8,460 nucleotides of DNA from Deltaproteobacteria bacterium. Its GTDB lineage: Bacteria > Myxococcota_A > Polyangia > Polyangiales > Houyiibacteriaceae. The stretch is from contig QMMB01000126.1 of the NCBI GenBank assembly GCA_003647035.1, positions 1 to 8,460 of the forward strand, given 5' to 3'. Positions 1 through 7,022 of this stretch are shown here, in pieces. Both the position numbers and the translations under genes were made by a program. Under the pieces are notes generated by a model, which ran no database searches, was not told the origin of the DNA, and was given only the letters and a program-made list of their open reading frames with translations. The number at the start of each line of letters is the position of its first letter. Within the stretch, counting starts at the first letter, position 1.

Positions 1-2136
1 CGTGCGCAGGAAACGAAAAACGTCTTCGAGCGGAAAGCTGTGGCTCGGCCCGAGCGACAAAACGATGGCGTCCTCCGTCGCGGCCGCCTGGAGCTCGACG
101 TTGAAGCTGCGACAGAAGCGCTTGCGAAGCGACAGTCCCCACGCACGGTTGATCCGGCTTCCGAACGGCGCGTGAACCACGAGGTGCATCGCGCCGGTCT
201 CGTCGAAAAATCGCTCCAGCACGACAGTATCTCGCGTCGGCATTGCGCCCAAGGCGACCCGCGCTGCAACCAAGTACTCCGCGACCTGCCGCGCCGCGGG
301 CTCACCGATGGCCGTTTCGGCTTCGAGCCATGCGGTGACCGCATCGAGATCTTGATGCCGTTCTTCGATGCCCTCGCGGATTGCGTTCACCGAGATCGAG
401 AGAATGTTCGCGCGCGAGGGCGCCTCACCAAACCAGAACGGCAGGCTAGGGGGCTTTCCTCTTGCGTCTGCGACGCGCACGACTCCGGGCTCGACTCGGA
501 GAATTTGATACGAGACGTTGCCGAGCTGGAAAATGTCGCCGGCCATGCTTTCGATCGCGAAGTCTTCGTTCAGGGAGCCGACGCGAAGGCCCTCCGGCTC
601 GAGGCGCACTTCGTAGTCGAAGTTGTCGGGGATCGCGCCGCCGTTCGTGATGGCGGTGAGGCGAGCGCTTCGCCGGGGTCGAATATGCCGGTTCACTTCA
701 TCGTGGTGGAGGAACGCGCCGCGGCGGCCCCGGCTCGTGGCGAAGCCTTCCGATAGGACGTTCACGCCTTGCCCGAACGATTCTTCGCTGAGCTCCCGGT
801 ACGGCCACGCGCGCCGTACCAATGCGAGCAGGTCGTCCTCACTCCACTCCCCGGTTGCAGCGCTCGATGCGACGATTTGCTGCGACAGGATATCGAGTGG
901 CCCTTCGGGGATCTCGATGCGATCGAGCTCGCGCCGATTGACACAACGCATGAGCGCGGCGCACTCGACGAGGTCGTCGCGACTGAGCGGAAAGAGCCGC
1001 CCCTTGGGCGTGCCGCCGTGCCAGTGACCGGAACGGCCGACTCGCTGCAGAAAAGTAGCCACCGAGTGCGGCGAACCAAGCTGGCACACCAGGTCGATCT
1101 CTCCGACGTCGATACCAAGCTCGAGAGATGCCGTGGCGACCACCGCCCGCAGCTCGCCCGACTTCAGACGTCTCTCGGCGTCGCGCCGGTGCTTTCGCGC
1201 CCGGCTTCCATGGTGCGCGCTGACCTCGTCTTCGCCGAGGAGCTCGCTCAGGTGGCGGGTGACCCGTTCGGCCAAGCGTCGGGTGTTGACGAAGATCAGC
1301 GTGGTGCGGTGCGCGGTGATCAGCGCTGCCAGCTTCGCGTAGATCTCGTCCCACACTTCGAGAGACATCACGGTTTCGAGGGGGGAGCCTGGCAGCTCGA
1401 CTGCGACGTCCATTTCGCGTTGATGGCCGACGTCGACGATGGTGCAGTCGGGCGCGACACTCGCGTCCACGCTGTCGCCGCGCGCCCCAACCAAGAAGTG
1501 CGCCACGTCTTCGATCGGATTCTGCGTCGCCGACAGTCCGATGCGGGTGATGTCTCGCCCGACGAGCGCCTCGAGCCGTTCGAGCGATAGGGAGAGGTGA
1601 GCGCCGCGCTTGTTGGTCACCACCGCGTGGATCTCATCGACGATTACCGTACGCACGTCCGAGAGCATTCGGCGGCCGCCCTCGCTGGTGAGCAAGATGT
1701 AGAGCGACTCGGGCGTCGTCACGAAGATGTGAGGCGGGTTCTTAACCATCTTTGTTCGCATGTGCGAGGGGGTGTCTCCCGTGCGCACGGCGGTTCGGAT
1801 GTCGACGTCGGCATAGCCCAGCTCCTCCAGCGCCGCGCGGATGCCTTCGAGGGGCGCCTGGAGGTTCTTGTCGATGTCGTTGCTGAGCGCCTTGAGAGGC
1901 GAGATGTAAAGAACGCTGACGCGATCGTCCAAGCCTTCGCTGAGGCCGCGCTGCACCAGGTCGTCGATCGCACACAGGAACGCCGCGAGCGTCTTACCGG
2001 AACCGGTAGGCGACGCGATCAGGGTGTTGTTCCCCTCGCGGATCGCCGGCCACCCTTCCACTTGCGGAGGCGTAGGCTCGCCGAACGTTCGCTCGAACCA
2101 TGTGACCACCGCAGGGTGAAAGTCGGAAAGGGGCAT
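1..2136 (-). CDS. lhr: Lhr-type large DEAD/DEAH-box helicase, N-terminal 712 residues (3' end outside window)
   Basis: This is a superfamily 2 ATP-dependent helicase of the Lhr family, whose studied members move 3'-to-5' on single-stranded DNA, unwind DNA or RNA:DNA duplexes and are linked to DNA repair. The visible 712 codons are open without interruption and leave the window in frame. Motifs in order: Walker A ASPTGSGKT at 41-49, TPESL at 141-145, DEIH at 167-170, SAT at 202-204, IFVNTRR at 281-287, ATASLELGIDVG at 334-345 and the arginine-finger motif QRVGRSGH at 364-371. A winged-helix region (about 390-480) and the Lhr-specific beta-barrel part (from about 500) follow. The segment ending FPLEDVFRFL is typical of the family and is not found in RecQ or generic DEAD-box proteins. 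The ATG at 2136 is chosen because an in-frame TAG lies five codons upstream with no other start between. No good Shine-Dalgarno is seen. Whether it is a long (about 1,400-1,500 aa) or core-length (about 850 aa) Lhr cannot be told. Confidence 0.96.
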   Translation of the reverse strand, partial: MPLSDFHPAVVTWFERTFGEPTPPQVEGWPAIREGNNTLIASPTGSGKTLAAFLCAIDDLVQRGLSEGLDDRVSVLYISPLKALSNDIDKNLQAPLEGIRAALEELGYADVDIRTAVRTGDTPSHMRTKMVKNPPHIFVTTPESLYILLTSEGGRRMLSDVRTVIVDEIHAVVTNKRGAHLSLSLERLEALVGRDITRIGLSATQNPIEDVAHFLVGARGDSVDASVAPDCTIVDVGHQREMDVAVELPGSPLETVMSLEVWDEIYAKLAALITAHRTTLIFVNTRRLAERVTRHLSELLGEDEVSAHHGSRARKHRRDAERRLKSGELRAVVATASLELGIDVGEIDLVCQLGSPHSVATFLQRVGRSGHWHGGTPKGRLFPLSRDDLVECAALMRCVNRRELDRIEIPEGPLDILSQQIVASSAATGEWSEDDLLALVRRAWPYRELSEESFGQGVNVLSEGFATSRGRRGAFLHHDEVNRHIRPRRSARLTAITNGGAIPDNFDYEVRLEPEGLRVGSLNEDFAIESMAGDIFQLGNVSYQILRVEPGVVRVADARGKPPSLPFWFGEAPSRANILSISVNAIREGIEERHQDLDAVTAWLEAETAIGEPAARQVAEYLVAARVALGAMPTRDTVVLERFFDETGAMHLVVHAPFGSRINRAWGLSLRKRFCRSFNVELQAAATEDAIVLSLGPSHSFPLEDVFRFLRT

Positions 2137-2152
2137 GGAGGGAAGGATCTAG

Positions 2153-2169
2153 GTCAGTGTCGGTGCCAG
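2153..2169. repeat. 17-bp direct repeat, left copy
   Basis: The sequence GTCAGTGTCGGTGCCAG recurs as GTCAGCGTCGGTGCCAG at 2339-2355, with 16 of 17 bases identical. The left copy lies just upstream of the lhr start and runs into a further short reiteration, GTGCCAGTGCCAG. On the minus strand it reads as alternating CTGGCA/CTGACA/CCGACA-like words, the style of a dispersed short intergenic repeat. Together with the right copy it brackets the inverted repeat at 2202-2319. Confidence 0.7.
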
Positions 2170-2201
2170 TGCCAGTAACTGTATGGTGCGGCTGAGTCAC
2201 C

Positions 2202-2319
2202 GGAGGACGGCTCGGGACGGGCGTGCTCGCGATCGGGGGCCCCGTCGCCCGGGACCTCGAGTCGACATACGCCGAGGCGCCGACCCAATCGCTGTGCTGC
2301 CCATCCCGAGCCGTCCTCC
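2202..2319. repeat. Long imperfect inverted repeat (stem-loop element)
   Basis: The arm GGAGGACGGCTCGGGA at 2202-2217 is exactly complementary to TCCCGAGCCGTCCTCC at 2304-2319. Extending inward past one mismatch gives 20 paired positions of 21 (2202-2222 with 2299-2319). After a six-base interruption on each side the pairing resumes in register: GCGAT, one mismatch, then GGG at 2229-2237, against 2284-2292. This in-register continuation shows one long imperfect hairpin and not a chance match. A small inner stem (CCTCG at 2255-2259 with CGAGG at 2273-2277) may cap it. No T-tract follows on either strand, so it is not a standard intrinsic terminator. It may be a palindromic mobile repeat (REP/MITE-like), a 3'-end stabilising structure for the upstream operon, or a small RNA. 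Confidence 0.75.
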
Positions 2320-2338
2320 TGCGTAGAAGTCGACGTAC

Positions 2339-2355
2339 GTCAGCGTCGGTGCCAG
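2339..2355. repeat. 17-bp direct repeat, right copy, overlapping a stop codon
   Basis: This is the second copy of the 17-bp repeat at 2153-2169, differing only at 2344 (C instead of T). Its first bases include the TGA stop (minus strand, 2342-2340) of the metallopeptidase-like gene, so the last residues of that protein (WHRR) are encoded by repeat sequence. A second short direct repeat, AGTCGACRTACG, links 2260-2271 with 2328-2339 and abuts this copy. Confidence 0.7.
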
Positions 2356-3953
2356 CGGGGGTGTTTGTACGGGGTAAATGCCGCACCGAGAACGATCGCG
2401 TCTCGGATCGCTTGCGGATGTCTCAATGACGCGACCAAGGCTTCACCGATTGTGCGGGGCGGGCGTCGCCGAGAAGGCGCCACCTCTTGTTCCCGTTCGG
2501 CTCCGATCCCCACGATCGACCGTCTGGCGGCTGCCAAGATCTGATCATGGAGCGTTGGTTGCGCCGCCGCGGCCAATACCGCGCCTGCCATGATCCAGCG
2601 CACATCCGCGTCGACCGTGTGGCCGCCCGCGAGGCGGTCGCTGAGGCGTTCGACCTCCGCGTGTTCCGCGTGCAGATACGCGAAGCCCGGGATGTCGCGA
2701 AGGTGGAAGCCGTCGAGATCGGGCCAGCGGTCTTGTATGAGTACGTCGATGACGGAGTCCGCGATCGAGTGGAGCGCTTCGTCCGAGAGCCCGACCCATT
2801 GTCCGCCCAGGGGCAGGTAGTAGAGGCGCACGTCGGCGTGCTCGGCTTCCCATTGCTCCCACAAGGTGTCCGCCTCTTTGTGCCGGCCCAGGTGGTGCAG
2901 GACTCGCGTCGCCATGTAGAGCCGGAGCCGTGCGGGCGGATGTTCGTCGATCAGGGCATTGTCCTGGAGGATCGCCGCGGTTCGCTGCGGCGAGCTTGGA
3001 TTGCGGAATGCGCGGCGCATCGTTTCTACATATGCGGGCCCCAACGTGACCGTGCCCATCACGTCCGCAAAGACCTCGGTGAGCCAAGCGCCGAAAAGCT
3101 GCCGGAGCCAAGCGCTATCGAGCTCGCTCGAGGACATCGGCAATTCGACTTCGTGCGGGAGGCGCAGTCGGGCGCGTAATTCACGATCGAGGGGTTCGAG
3201 GCTGTAGTAGAAGTCGTGAGCGACCTCGTGCGCGATTGCCGGCCAGCCCCAAAGGCTGTGCTCGAAGCCCACCGGCAAGCGGAGAGGCGCGACGCGCGTC
3301 GATGCGAAGCGTGGCACGATCGACAGGTCCCAGTCGCCGGTCACCACGACTGGCTGACTCGTCTTCAGGTCGAGCCCTTGTGCGTCTGCGAACGCGATGA
3401 GGGGCGCGTAGCAGGCGTCCGCCATCGCGTCCGCGTCCCCCACAAACGACGACCTGCCGTGCGTGCGCTGCTGCGCCATCGTCTTCAGGTACCTCAGGAG
3501 CGAATCGAGCCCGCGGAGAACGGTAGTTTCCTGGACGATCGTCGACAGCGTCGGGCTGCTCCCGAGGGAGCGGTCGATCGCTTCGAGACGGCCGAGCAAA
3601 TCCTCACGCAGGGCGGGGACCAGGCGCTCCAAACGCGGGTCGCGCTGCGCGCGCACGAGCAGACGCGAGGCCTCCTCCCTCAGTTGATCGAGTTGCGCGC
3701 GCGCTGCGGCCAAAAAGTCCGGTTCGGTGGGCCGCGGTGCGACGGCGGGCTCGGGTCGCCGTCGTGGCTCGGGCGCCCGGGGCGGAGAGGGTCCCGGCCG
3801 CTTCGGGGCCGGCGCCTCTGCTGCTGTCTCGGATGATGTGCTGGCTTGCTCCTTTTTCCTCTTCCGACTTGCGAGCCATCGCTTGAGCAGCGGATAGACG
3901 ATGTAGATCAGGATCGCGATGGTCCCGACCCAATCCTTGAGCAGTTCCTCCAT
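2340..3953 (-). CDS. Membrane-anchored HExxH (gluzincin-like) metallopeptidase-like protein
   Basis: I do not recognise a named family for this 537-residue protein. It has one N-terminal membrane segment (about residues 9-27), then a basic stretch (RKRKK at 30-34), a Pro/Arg/Ala-rich linker (about 43-78) and a helical region (80-165). A putative zinc-protease core follows: HEVAH at 242-246 (zinc ligands H242 and H246, catalytic E243), EVFAD at 293-297 matching the ExxAD third-ligand motif of M48-like gluzincins, and HPPARLR at 338-344 matching the M48 HPxxxxR motif. About 190 helical residues follow. Acidic residues before and basic residues after the membrane segment predict a cytoplasmic catalytic domain. 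Unlike classical M48 proteases (HtpX, Ste24) it has a single membrane span. It starts with ATG 6 nt after the preceding small ORF, has no clear ribosome site of its own and is last in the floA operon, which suggests translational coupling. Its stop lies inside a repeat. Peptidase activity is inferred from motifs. Confidence 0.88.
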   Translation of the reverse strand: MEELLKDWVGTIAILIYIVYPLLKRWLASRKRKKEQASTSSETAAEAPAPKRPGPSPPRAPEPRRRPEPAVAPRPTEPDFLAAARAQLDQLREEASRLLVRAQRDPRLERLVPALREDLLGRLEAIDRSLGSSPTLSTIVQETTVLRGLDSLLRYLKTMAQQRTHGRSSFVGDADAMADACYAPLIAFADAQGLDLKTSQPVVVTGDWDLSIVPRFASTRVAPLRLPVGFEHSLWGWPAIAHEVAHDFYYSLEPLDRELRARLRLPHEVELPMSSSELDSAWLRQLFGAWLTEVFADVMGTVTLGPAYVETMRRAFRNPSSPQRTAAILQDNALIDEHPPARLRLYMATRVLHHLGRHKEADTLWEQWEAEHADVRLYYLPLGGQWVGLSDEALHSIADSVIDVLIQDRWPDLDGFHLRDIPGFAYLHAEHAEVERLSDRLAGGHTVDADVRWIMAGAVLAAAAQPTLHDQILAAARRSIVGIGAEREQEVAPSRRRPPRTIGEALVASLRHPQAIRDAIVLGAAFTPYKHPRWHRR

Positions 3954-3959
3954 CGTTCG

Positions 3960-4115
3960 TCAGCGCTTGCGCGGCCTTTGGTAGTTCAACGGACGGCGTT
4001 CGAGCGGGCCCTCGCCACGCTTCGCGATCAGGTCCGCCAAGATCAGGCGCGCCACGAAGGTCCGCGGTCGAGCCAGCAGGGGGGTTAGCCGCAGGGCCTT
4101 AGATACTGCCTTCAT
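3960..4115 (-). CDS. Small basic 51-residue protein, overlapping floA end
   Basis: This short frame begins with ATG at 4115, inside the last codons of floA in another frame (17-nt overlap). It ends with TGA 6 nt before the metallopeptidase ATG and fills the only gap in the operon. The product starts MKAVSKALRL and ends YQRPRKR. It has 14 Lys/Arg against 3 Asp/Glu (net about +11), a central mostly hydrophobic helix-like part (residues 19-31, TFVARLILADLIA) and a Pro/Arg-rich tail. A moderate purine-rich ribosome site (GGCGGGTCGG) precedes it. Outside the overlap the codons favour G/C in third position, like the neighbours. No domain is recognised. It could be a membrane-surface or partner-binding peptide for FloA or the peptidase, or a leader whose translation couples the two flanking genes. 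It may also be a chance frame, though its close fit between the neighbours argues against that. Confidence 0.6.
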   Translation of the reverse strand: MKAVSKALRLTPLLARPRTFVARLILADLIAKRGEGPLERRPLNYQRPRKR

Positions 4116-5085
4116 CGTCCGACCCGCCAGTTGATTTGCTGATCGAATCGCGCATCTCGGTGTCGGCAGCCACGTTCCGGAGGTTGTAGTAGTCTATCAC
4201 CCCGAGGTTGCCTTCCTTGAGCGCCTCGGCCATCGCCGCGGGGATTTGGGCCTCGGCTTCGACGAGCTTTGCGCGCATGTCTTCGACCTTTGCGCGCATC
4301 TCTTGCTCGGCAGCAACCGCAAGCGCGCGTCGCCCCTCGGCGCGAGCCTGTGCCACCTGTTTATCCGCCTCGGCCTGTTCGGTCATCAGCTTGGCGCCGA
4401 TGTTGGTGCCGACGTCGACGTCGGCGATATCGATCGAGAGAATGTTGAATGCCGTGCCGCTGTCCAAGCCGCGCGCGAGCACGTTCTTGGAGATGGCGTC
4501 CGGGTTTTCGAGAACCTCGGCGTAGGTCTGCGCCGAGCCGATCGTGGAAACGATGCCTTCGCCGACGCGCGCGACGACGGTCTCTTCGGTGGCTCCTCCG
4601 ACCAGACGGTCGATGTTGGACCGAACGGTGATCCGCGTGACGACCAGAAGCTGAATGCCGTCCTTTGCGACTGCAGTGATTTTGGGTGTCGTGATGACAC
4701 GTGGATTGACGCTGGTCTGGACGGCCTCGAGGACATCGCGGCCGGCGAGGTCGATGGCCGCCGCTTGCTTGAACTCCAACTGGATGCCCGCCTTGTCTGC
4801 GCTGATCAGGGCATTGACCACTCGCTCGACGTTACCGCCGGCAAGGTAATGAGACTCCAGCGTGTTCGTCGCAACCTCGCGGCCCGCCTTCACCGCGGCG
4901 ATGCGTGGGTTGACGACGGCGCCTGGCGAGACGCGCCGTAAGCGCATGCCGATGAGCTCACCGAAGCCGACCTTCGCGCCGCTCGACCACGCCGCGACCC
5001 AAAGCCTGACCGGGATCAACCAGACGAACAGGACGAAGAGGACAATGATGAGGACAAAAATCAGAGCGACAGGTGCAAGCGACAT
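4099..5085 (-). CDS. floA: Flotillin-like protein FloA (SPFH family)
   Basis: FloA is a bacterial flotillin that oligomerises at the inner face of the cytoplasmic membrane and organises lipid-raft-like microdomains, affecting membrane fluidity and the assembly of membrane complexes. At 328 residues it is close to the 331 of Bacillus subtilis FloA (YqfA). Residues 5-30 form the hydrophobic membrane hairpin, the SPFH core spans about 55-225, and an Ala/Glu-rich coiled coil (about 232-290, with EAEAQIPAAMAEAL at 276-289) is followed by the conserved tail GVIDYYNLRN and MRDSI. The ATG at 5085 has a good ribosome site, AAGGAAG, 4 nt upstream. It lies 15 nt after the short nfeD stop, in the order nfeD-nfeD-floA known from yqeZ-floA-yqfB operons, although the short NfeD here precedes floA. 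No key segment is missing. Confidence 0.98.
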   Translation of the reverse strand: MSLAPVALIFVLIIVLFVLFVWLIPVRLWVAAWSSGAKVGFGELIGMRLRRVSPGAVVNPRIAAVKAGREVATNTLESHYLAGGNVERVVNALISADKAGIQLEFKQAAAIDLAGRDVLEAVQTSVNPRVITTPKITAVAKDGIQLLVVTRITVRSNIDRLVGGATEETVVARVGEGIVSTIGSAQTYAEVLENPDAISKNVLARGLDSGTAFNILSIDIADVDVGTNIGAKLMTEQAEADKQVAQARAEGRRALAVAAEQEMRAKVEDMRAKLVEAEAQIPAAMAEALKEGNLGVIDYYNLRNVAADTEMRDSISKSTGGSDDEGSI

Positions 5086-5089
5086 GAGA

Positions 5090-5096
5090 CTTCCTT
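5090..5096 (-). promoter_or_regulatory. Ribosome binding site of floA
   Basis: On the minus strand AAGGAAG stands 4 nt before the floA ATG. An A8 run starting in the stop codon of the short nfeD leads into it, giving an unstructured, A-rich initiation region. This is the cleanest ribosome site in the operon and suggests that floA is translated strongly on its own account. Confidence 0.7.
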
Positions 5097-5100
5097 TTTT

Positions 5101-5571
5101 TTACCTTACGTCCGAGGTGCGTACGACGACGCGCGTGCCTTCCACGGACATGACTTCGACTTCCTGGTTGCTGTCGACGTATTCACCTTCGGTCATGACA
5201 TCGACTTCGTCCGATCCAAAGCGGACGCGCCCGATCGGCCGGAGAGGGGTGACCGTGATTCCTCGGCGCCCGACGAGCTCGCTCCGATCCTTCTGCGAGA
5301 CTGCCTCCGCCTGGCTATGCTCGAGTACCATCTTCCGCCCGAGGCGGCTTTTGGGCAGCCAGTAGAGCATTGCACCGGCGGCTACGACTGAAACCCCACC
5401 AGTTACACCCCCCCAAAGGGGCCCAAGCTCCGTCCACGCGGCGATCGCCCCCGCCGCGAGCGCCAGCAAACCCAGGGCACCCGCGACGCCGAAGCCGGGG
5501 ATTATGGCCACCTCGACGAAGACCAAGACCAACCCGAGCACGAGGACGGCGACGATGACGGCTATGGTCAC
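5101..5571 (-). CDS. Short NfeD-family membrane protein (NfeD2 type)
   Basis: NfeD proteins are membrane proteins with a C-terminal OB-fold that are commonly encoded beside flotillins or stomatins and are thought to work with them. This 156-residue member has about three membrane segments (3-24, 26-47, 53-72), a basic loop (about 74-80) and an OB-fold from about 98 to 155 (ELVGRRGITVTPLRPIGRV onward). The motif VEVAIIPGFGVAGALGL at 19-35 closely parallels VEIFFVPGLGVPGVLGL in the longer NfeD upstream, so the two share a module. It lacks the serine-protease domain. The start is GTG at 5571, giving a 4-nt GTGA overlap with the stop of the upstream gene. A GAGGGGG ribosome site 4 nt upstream supports it. 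It therefore appears translationally coupled to the long NfeD. Confidence 0.93.
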   Translation of the reverse strand: MTIAVIVAVLVLGLVLVFVEVAIIPGFGVAGALGLLALAAGAIAAWTELGPLWGGVTGGVSVVAAGAMLYWLPKSRLGRKMVLEHSQAEAVSQKDRSELVGRRGITVTPLRPIGRVRFGSDEVDVMTEGEYVDSNQEVEVMSVEGTRVVVRTSDVR

Positions 5572-7022
5572 TCCTCCCCCTCGGGACGCACGACGAGGGC
5601 GGGTCCGTCTCTGCCGATCACTCGGACACGCGACCCGCGAGCGATGAACTCACGCTCGCTCGTGGCTTCGTGACGGTCTCCGTCGACGACGACCTTTCCG
5701 GCCGGCCGCAGGTCCGTCAGCGCTTCGCCGGTTTGCCCGACGAGGTCGGACGCGCTTGGCGCGGAGAGGAAGCCTGTCTCGGCGTCTGCTAAGACCAGGC
5801 TCCTACCCATCGCGGTTTTCGTCAGCAACCGCATGAACACCAAGGCCAACACGAACGCACCGAGCAGTGAGAGCAGGACGCGGGTCATCGCGTCCGCAAG
5901 CACACCGGTCTCGAACGAGACGTCGAGCGGGATGCCGATCAACGCGAGCACCAAAGCGGCGATGACGAAGACCAGGCCGAGCACGCCAGGCACGCCGAGA
6001 CCCGGCACGAAAAAGATCTCGACGATGACGAGAACGAGGCCGGTCAGGAACAGCAACGCCTCCTCCCACCCGACGAGATGCACGACCGCGTGGCCGCCGA
6101 AGAACAGCGCGAGTGCGATGAAGCCGACGAGCGTGAAGCCACCGACGCTGCGCGTGTAGAAGGCGACCATCAGTCCGAGCATGCCGACGGAAAGAAGCAA
6201 GCCGCTCACCGTGGGTTCCGTGAGCAAGCGCGCGATCTCCTCGCCCCAGTTCAGCTCGGCCGTCGTGATCTCCGGGCTGTCGAGGGTGAGTATTTGCATC
6301 ACGGCGTCGAGATCTGCTGCCTTCGCGTCCGCCATACCCATCTTGATCGCTTGGTCGGTATCGAGGGTCAGTAGCTTGCCTGCTGCGACGATGCGCTTGA
6401 TGACGACATCGGCGTCGACCATGGCTTCGGCGATGTCGCCGCGTCTGCCATTGGCTTCGGCGGTCGCGCGCATCTCCGCGCGCATGTACGACACCATTTT
6501 TTCGCCGACCGCTTCGGCTTTGCCGCCGGGCGCTGCCTGGATTGGGGTGGCCGCGCCGATCGTCGCACCCTCCGTCATGATGATGTTGTCACAGGCGAGG
6601 CTGATCAACGCGCCGGCGCTGATGGCGCGCGGATGGATGAAAGCGACAGTCCGTGGCTTGGCCTCGAGCAACGCGTCGCGAATCTGGATGGCCGCGTCGA
6701 CACGGCCCCCGAGTGTGTTGACCTCGATCACGATCGCGACCGCGTCTGGGTTGGTCTCGATGGCCCGCCGGACGAACGCGGCCAGGCCGAGCTCTACGGT
6801 TCGATCGATTGCGATGACGACGACCTGGCTGCCGGCGGGTGCGTCCATCGGAAGCGCCTGCACGTCACCCTCGACGTTGGCGCTCGGAGCGGGGCGGTAG
6901 CCGCCATCGCCCTTGTCGCGCTTCTGGCCGAACCCGACCTGCGCGGTGCAAAGGAGCACGCTGGCGATTACAAAGCCGCGGAAGCTCAATCGCGGATATT
7001 TGGCCCACCTCACGCGACGCAA
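5568..7022 (-). CDS. Long NfeD (NfeD1b type): SppA/ClpP-like serine protease fused to membrane and OB-fold domains
   Basis: This 484-residue protein belongs to the group containing Bacillus YqeZ and the archaeal 1510-N protease. It has a signal peptide (about 1-32: basic start, hydrophobic core at 17-29), a ClpP-fold domain (about 64-250), five membrane segments (about 272-289, 294-314, 321-339, 345-366, 378-399) and a cytoplasmic OB-fold (about 425-482). Within the protease domain, S135 in AISAGALI matches the nucleophile and K175 in GEKMVS the general base. The 40-residue spacing is close to that of the characterised Ser/Lys pair of the archaeal homologue, which cuts membrane-protein hydrophobic tails. 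TTG at 7022 is chosen because AAGGGAG lies 5 nt upstream and an in-frame TAG lies seven codons upstream. A GTG three codons later is the alternative. It is the first gene of the operon, so its promoter should lie within 7023-7160. Confidence 0.95.
   Translation of the reverse strand: MRRVRWAKYPRLSFRGFVIASVLLCTAQVGFGQKRDKGDGGYRPAPSANVEGDVQALPMDAPAGSQVVVIAIDRTVELGLAAFVRRAIETNPDAVAIVIEVNTLGGRVDAAIQIRDALLEAKPRTVAFIHPRAISAGALISLACDNIIMTEGATIGAATPIQAAPGGKAEAVGEKMVSYMRAEMRATAEANGRRGDIAEAMVDADVVIKRIVAAGKLLTLDTDQAIKMGMADAKAADLDAVMQILTLDSPEITTAELNWGEEIARLLTEPTVSGLLLSVGMLGLMVAFYTRSVGGFTLVGFIALALFFGGHAVVHLVGWEEALLFLTGLVLVIVEIFFVPGLGVPGVLGLVFVIAALVLALIGIPLDVSFETGVLADAMTRVLLSLLGAFVLALVFMRLLTKTAMGRSLVLADAETGFLSAPSASDLVGQTGEALTDLRPAGKVVVDGDRHEATSEREFIARGSRVRVIGRDGPALVVRPEGEE

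Noticed and set aside
769..1590. 273-residue plus-strand open frame (and a second at 1597-2178)
   Set aside because: Both lie opposite the Lhr helicase motifs on the minus strand and read as Asp/Arg/Val-rich antisense sequence without domain signals.
2198..2305. 35-residue minus-strand ORF inside the hairpin, with AGGAGG about 10 nt before its ATG
   Set aside because: The ribosome-site-like sequence is part of the inverted-repeat arm, and the product is a low-complexity Arg/Pro/Ser peptide that could arise by chance in GC-rich DNA.
2487..3179. Plus-strand frames opposite the metallopeptidase gene (also 3216-3836)
   Set aside because: They are antisense shadows of the minus-strand gene, whose HExxH, ExxAD and HPxxxxR motifs and operon position identify the coding strand.
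4246..4941. 231-residue plus-strand frame opposite floA
   Set aside because: It is antisense to an unmistakable full-length FloA. The composition mirrors the FloA codons.
5095..5102. A8 run (minus strand) as a possible slippage site for frameshifting
   Set aside because: The run starts within the stop codon of the short nfeD and lies before the floA start, so slippage would not fuse reading frames usefully. It is better read as the A-rich leader of the floA ribosome site.
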